DNA of 9,931 bases, from assembly GCA_964636985.1 (NCBI GenBank), contig CAZWSX010000073.1, forward strand, positions 1 through 9,931, in the 5' to 3' direction. Origin of the DNA: CAZWSX01 sp964636985 (GTDB lineage Bacteria > Planctomycetota > Planctomycetia > Pirellulales > Pirellulaceae). Below, one piece after another: positions 7,206-9,931 of the stretch. The notes beneath the pieces are model-generated. The model was not told where the DNA came from, did not search any database, and saw only the letters and a list, made by a program, of their open reading frames with translations. Both the position numbers and the translations under genes were made by a program. How positions within the stretch are numbered: the first letter of the stretch is position 1; each line of letters starts with the position of its first letter.

Positions 7206-7670
7206 GTGAACCTTTCGCTGATTCGCACCTTTGCTTGGGCTATCGTTTGCATCGTGAGCTTGCTCACGCTGTCCACTTCGCCTGCCTCGGCTCAAGGCAA
7301 ATTTCCGATCATGGAAGCCGACATCGCGATCATGCAACCGATCCACTATTACCTGGAGGACAAGAAGTATCGCGAGCCAGGATTTGCCTGGGACTTCACC
7401 AAAGAGACGTTCACGCTACAGAAAGGGACGGAACCCATTCCCGAACCGCTGCTGAATCAATTTGTGGTGAAAGGAATGTCAGCCGACAAGATCACAGGCA
7501 AGTGGAAACTCGTCGAGCAGACGCTGATCCTTTCCGCAATCACCATCGACGGGACGGATGTCGAGAAGGTGGCTAAGTTTGAGCTGTACAAAACGGCCCC
7601 GACAGTGATCCGCTGGGGATCGCTCCCACAGTTTGTGTTCGCGGCCGAGCCGCTTACGCGGAAGCCGTAG
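7206..7670 (+). CDS. Small secreted protein of unknown function
   Basis: A 154-residue protein that I do not recognise. Residues 1-29 form a clear signal peptide: NLSLIR, then a hydrophobic core to about 22, then SPASA|QG. The mature part of about 125 residues is rich in predicted beta strand, with short alternating stretches such as KWKLVEQTLILSAITIDG and KFELYKTAPTVIRWG, which suggests a small periplasmic or surface beta protein. It has no cysteine after the signal, no lipobox and no visible catalytic motif. I chose the GTG at 7206 because GGAGA (7194-7198) sits 7 bases upstream and the signal peptide starts there. The frame is open back to a TTG at 7164, which would put extra polar residues before the signal. 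The gene is divergent from pyrE and stands alone. Confidence 0.75.
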   Translation: MNLSLIRTFAWAIVCIVSLLTLSTSPASAQGKFPIMEADIAIMQPIHYYLEDKKYREPGFAWDFTKETFTLQKGTEPIPEPLLNQFVVKGMSADKITGKWKLVEQTLILSAITIDGTDVEKVAKFELYKTAPTVIRWGSLPQFVFAAEPLTRKP

Positions 7671-7768
7671 AGAATCTCTTCCGACTTCGTAAATCACAAA
7701 TCGGCAGTCAACAATCAATTAATGTTTGTCCTTGAAAGCGACGCGTTCTAAGTTGGTTGCCGCACCGC

Positions 7769-7790
7769 GCACGGACAGGAATGTCCGTGC
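7769..7790. repeat. Perfect hairpin repeat, probably dispersed in the genome
   Basis: GCACGGACA (7769-7777) and TGTCCGTGC (7782-7790) form a perfect 9-base stem around GGAA. It lies between two convergent genes, about 100 bases after the small secreted gene and 50 after the P450 stop. On the plus strand it is followed by TACTTTTG, so it could end transcription of the secreted gene. From memory, this GGACAGGAATGTCC element recurs in planctomycete intergenic regions and produces spurious peptides containing ARTFLSV. I could not check copy number. Confidence 0.65.
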
Positions 7791-7804
7791 TACTTTTGCC
7801 TTAG

Positions 7805-7838
7805 CTCTCTGAGAACTCGGTGCCCTCTGTGGCAAAGC
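7805..7838. repeat. Degenerate low-complexity intergenic repeat
   Basis: The stretch CTCTCTGAGAACTCGGTGCC and the following CTCTGTGGCAAA resemble the widespread CTCTGTG-type bacterial intergenic repeat, which when mistranslated gives peptides such as SVPSV or TEGTE. It adjoins the hairpin repeat and ends just before the P450 stop codon. The assignment is from memory of the pattern. Confidence 0.3.
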
Positions 7839-7840
7839 AC

Positions 7841-9208
7841 TTATCGGCTGATTAGCTTCAAGCGCAGCCCGCCTTTGGGACGAAGCGTAAACGTGGGGTC
7901 GATCTCTACCGGGCGATTGTCGAGCGGCTGCCAGTCGAATCGCTGCGCCATTGTCGCCAGCGAGAGCGTCGCCTCGACGATCGCGAATCGTTCGCCTGCA
8001 CAAACGCGCGGACCACCGGCGAACGGGTAGTAAGCAAACCGTGGGCGTTTGGCTGATTCCGCTTCGGTGAAGCGATCGGGGTTGAACGTTTCCGGGTCGC
8101 GCCAGAACTCTGGATGGCGATGCGTCGAGTAGGCCGAGACGGAAACCATCATCCCTTTCGGAACCGGATATCCGCCCAACTCGTTGTCCGCTATCGCCTG
8201 GCGCGACAGCCCCCACACAGGCGGCCAAATCCGCATCGTTTCTTGAATCACGCGCCGCGTGTACTCCAGCGCCATAAAGTCGCTCGGCTCAGGCGGGCGG
8301 CCATTAAGCACGCGCTGGAGTTCCTCGTCGAGCTTCGCGCGGACCTCGCGATGCTGGCTGAGCGCGTGAATCGCCCAGCTGAGCGATACGGACACGGTCT
8401 CGTGTCCCGCGATAATCAGCGTGATCACCTCATCGCGCAGTTCATCGTCGGTCAGTTGCGGACCACCTTCATCGTCTTGGGCGGCGATGAGCATACCGAG
8501 CAAGTCACGGCGAAGTTCACCGCTGGCCCGTCGATTGCGAATGAGCCGTAGCGCGATTTCGCTCAAGGTTCCATGGTCGCGCTTGAAAGCTTGATGCGAG
8601 GGAAGCGGCATCCACATGGGAAATCGCATCGGCGTGTTGATCCGACGGTCCACAAAGTGGGCACAACCGCGAAAGGCCTTGGTGAAGGTGTCGTTGTCCG
8701 CCTCGAGATCGGCTCCGAACAACGTACGGCACACGATGTCGAGAGTCAGATGCTGCATCGCGCTGGTGATTTCGACCGGCTGGTCTTGATTTGGCCGCTT
8801 GAGCCATTGTTCCACGTGTTCGCGGGCGCACTGCGTCATCACGGGCGCGAACCCAGCGACCGATTCGCGGCTCAGCGCCGGCTGCATCAGCTTACGGCGG
8901 CGACGCCACTTGTCCCCTTCGCTAACAAGAACTCCGTGTCCCGTGAGCAAGGCGATGGGCTCGTACGTCGTCTTTCCTTTCTCGTAGAGTTCGCCGTGCT
9001 TCATCACGACGGTCTCGACCATGTCGGGATGGACAGCCAACATAACGTGTCGGCCAGGCCAGACCGTGAAGCGAACCAAGTCGCCGTACGTTTGCCACGC
9101 ATTGTGGCACGCCATGAGAGGGTTCTTCCAGAACTCTCCGCCCAAGATCAACCAGTTGGACGGGCCCGGCGGAACGCGAGAGCTCGCGGTATCGAGTCGC
9201 TGGAGCAT
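7841..9208 (-). CDS. Cytochrome P450 monooxygenase
   Basis: A complete 455-residue P450. It inserts one oxygen atom from O2 into an organic substrate using two electrons from a redox partner. All landmarks are present: a proline-rich start (RVPPGPSNW, 11-19), the C-helix WRRRRK (101-106 region) that contacts heme propionates, the I-helix oxygen-binding motif AGHET (267-271), the K-helix ExxR (E323-R326) and the heme loop FAGGPRVCAG (396-405) with ligand Cys403. There is no membrane anchor and no fused reductase, so it should be soluble and depend on separate ferredoxin or flavodoxin partners, none of which lie nearby. The sequence type is closer to fatty-acid-type (CYP4/CYP102-like) enzymes than to camphor-type ones, but the substrate cannot be told. 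The ATG at 9206-9208 has GAAAGG upstream. It is complete, with no frameshift. Confidence 0.95.
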   Translation of the reverse strand: MLQRLDTASSRVPPGPSNWLILGGEFWKNPLMACHNAWQTYGDLVRFTVWPGRHVMLAVHPDMVETVVMKHGELYEKGKTTYEPIALLTGHGVLVSEGDKWRRRRKLMQPALSRESVAGFAPVMTQCAREHVEQWLKRPNQDQPVEITSAMQHLTLDIVCRTLFGADLEADNDTFTKAFRGCAHFVDRRINTPMRFPMWMPLPSHQAFKRDHGTLSEIALRLIRNRRASGELRRDLLGMLIAAQDDEGGPQLTDDELRDEVITLIIAGHETVSVSLSWAIHALSQHREVRAKLDEELQRVLNGRPPEPSDFMALEYTRRVIQETMRIWPPVWGLSRQAIADNELGGYPVPKGMMVSVSAYSTHRHPEFWRDPETFNPDRFTEAESAKRPRFAYYPFAGGPRVCAGERFAIVEATLSLATMAQRFDWQPLDNRPVEIDPTFTLRPKGGLRLKLISR

Positions 9209-9397
9209 GGGCGACCTTTCGTAGAATGATAGAGATGCCGGCCACCCGATTGCGGCCGACTGCTTACGCAGATTTGGATGCCAATGGTTCGCTAAGCGTT
9301 AGCTTGCAAGAAAAGCAAATCCGCGCCCATAGTGGGTGGGCCAGGGGTTAGTGAGACACGGCGTTTCCCACCCAGAAGAATGGCTGCTGGCCGCAAG

Positions 9398-9742
9398 CTA
9401 CTTGCTGGCGAGTTGTTTGCGAGCTTGGGCCAAGCGGTAGCAAAGCATCGCCGCCGTCGCGAGCACCACCGTTGCATCGTCGGTAAGGCCGATTGCCGGC
9501 AACACGTCTGGAACGACGTCCAGTGGGGAGATCAAGTAGACAAGAGCCCCAATGGCCATGGCTCGGGATGCCCAAGCAGCGCTCGGGTCGGCTGCCATGT
9601 TCCACAGTGACAACACGTCGGCCCAGATTCTGGCGATCGCGCCGCGATTCATTCCGCTGAGCTTTTCTCGAATTCGATCAACATCGGCCTCTGACGCATT
9701 CGACCGGAACTGGTCAAGCAGCCAACGAACTCGATTTTCCAC
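9398..9742 (-). CDS. DUF1232 (YkvA-like) membrane protein
   Basis: A 114-residue protein. The DUF1232 signature YLISPLDVVPD (69-79) followed by LPAIGLTDDATVV (81-93) is plain, within a domain spanning about 53-100. Two hydrophobic segments, at about 60-76 and 87-101, suggest a small inner-membrane protein. The N-terminal 50 residues are charged and helical. The family's function is unknown. The start is a GTG (complement of 9740-9742) with an excellent AGGAG (complement of 9750-9754) 7 bases upstream. A TACAAT box on the minus strand (complement of 9806-9811) may be its -10, though no matching -35 is seen. It runs in the same direction as the P450 gene, with 189 bases between them, so joint transcription is possible but not shown. 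Confidence 0.88.
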   Translation of the reverse strand: MENRVRWLLDQFRSNASEADVDRIREKLSGMNRGAIARIWADVLSLWNMAADPSAAWASRAMAIGALVYLISPLDVVPDVLPAIGLTDDATVVLATAAMLCYRLAQARKQLASK

Positions 9743-9826
9743 GAAGAATCTCCTCGACTTTCACTTAAGAAGGCGCGGTGTAAACGCCCGGCTCGCAACG
9801 CATTTATTGTAGCCGCAACGAAGAGA

Positions 9827-9845
9827 GGGGCGTCTGAAACGCCCC
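9827..9845 (-). terminator. Probable terminator of the minus-strand gene entering from the right edge
   Basis: GGGGCGT (9827-9833) and ACGCCCC (9839-9845) form a perfect 7-base GC-rich stem with a 5-base loop. Read on the minus strand the stem is followed by CTCTCTTCGTT, a pyrimidine-rich tail. It lies about 50 bases after the stop at 9898-9900 and before the DUF1232 gene, a fitting place for a terminator. Confidence 0.45.
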
Positions 9846-9897
9846 GAAAGTGCGGAAAGCCGTTGCTGGCAGCGGAAGACACTTAGGTCCGCTTGAG

Positions 9898-9931
9898 CTA
9901 CCAGACGTACGTGAAGCCGGTCACAGGGCCG
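9898..9931 (-). CDS. Possible C-terminus of a gene cut by the window edge
   Basis: Read on the minus strand from the edge, the last ten codons give GPVTGFTYVW and then TAG (complement of 9898-9900). The alternating aromatic pattern ending in Trp resembles the closing strand of an outer-membrane beta-barrel, but ten residues are too few to assign a family. The support is the hairpin about 50 bases downstream and the lack of another feature here. Confidence 0.3.
   Translation of the reverse strand, partial: GPVTGFTYVW

Noticed and set aside
7719..8228. A 169-residue minus-strand frame ending in a segment containing VARTFLSVRGA.
   Set aside because: It overlaps the P450 gene in another frame, and its end is only a translation of the hairpin repeat.
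8573..9229. A 218-residue plus-strand frame opposite the P450 gene.
   Set aside because: It is antisense to a complete P450 with all family motifs; long shadow frames are common at this G+C content.
9235..9351. A 38-residue plus-strand frame from an ATG preceded by AGAG.
   Set aside because: It is short, has a weak start context and no signal, and overlaps short inverted repeats; chance is enough.
9334..9373. Inverted repeat GGGTGGG/CCCACCC with a 26-base loop between the DUF1232 and P450 genes.
   Set aside because: The arms are short, the loop is long and no T run follows on either strand, so it is not a convincing terminator.

Overview
The window looks like a chromosomal segment of a planctomycete, most likely from the Pirellulales. 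The main reason is the pair at 703-4444: a PSCyt1/DUF1549/DUF1553 secreted cytochrome followed 4 bases later by a Tat-exported DUF1501 protein, the hallmark cassette of Planctomycetota. The planctomycete-type ECF sigma factor joined to a membrane beta-propeller, the roughly 60% G+C composition and the frequent GTG/TTG starts agree with this.

Layout: (1) 1-367, minus strand: N-terminal part of a secreted protein that continues beyond the window. (2) 368-702: divergent intergenic region with candidate promoters for both sides. (3) 703-4444, plus strand: two-gene cytochrome/DUF1501 operon. (4) 4550-6459, plus strand: ECF sigma factor and a single-pass membrane protein with a WD40-like propeller, overlapping by ATGA, probably a sigma/anti-sigma-type signalling pair. 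(5) 6456-7004, minus strand: pyrE, convergent with and overlapping the previous gene by 4 bases, with a good sigma70-type promoter at 7053-7081. (6) 7206-7670, plus strand: small secreted protein of unknown function. (7) 7671-7840: gene-free stretch with a perfect hairpin and other repeat-like debris. (8) 7841-9208, minus strand: complete cytochrome P450. (9) 9398-9742, minus strand: DUF1232 membrane protein. (10) 9898-9931, minus strand: probable last codons of another gene, followed by a terminator-like hairpin.

The genes form several unrelated units rather than one pathway. The only visible regulatory unit is the ECF/propeller pair. Two sites of the form GGAAC-N17-CGTC, a classic ECF promoter shape, lie upstream of the two secreted proteins of unknown function (570-598 minus and 7133-7159 plus); they are possible targets of an ECF factor, but this match was found after the fact. 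I see no phage, transposon, CRISPR array, tRNA or rRNA, and no convincing new multi-gene system. Most of the window is ordinary planctomycete chromosome; the points worth following are regulatory and repeat-related.
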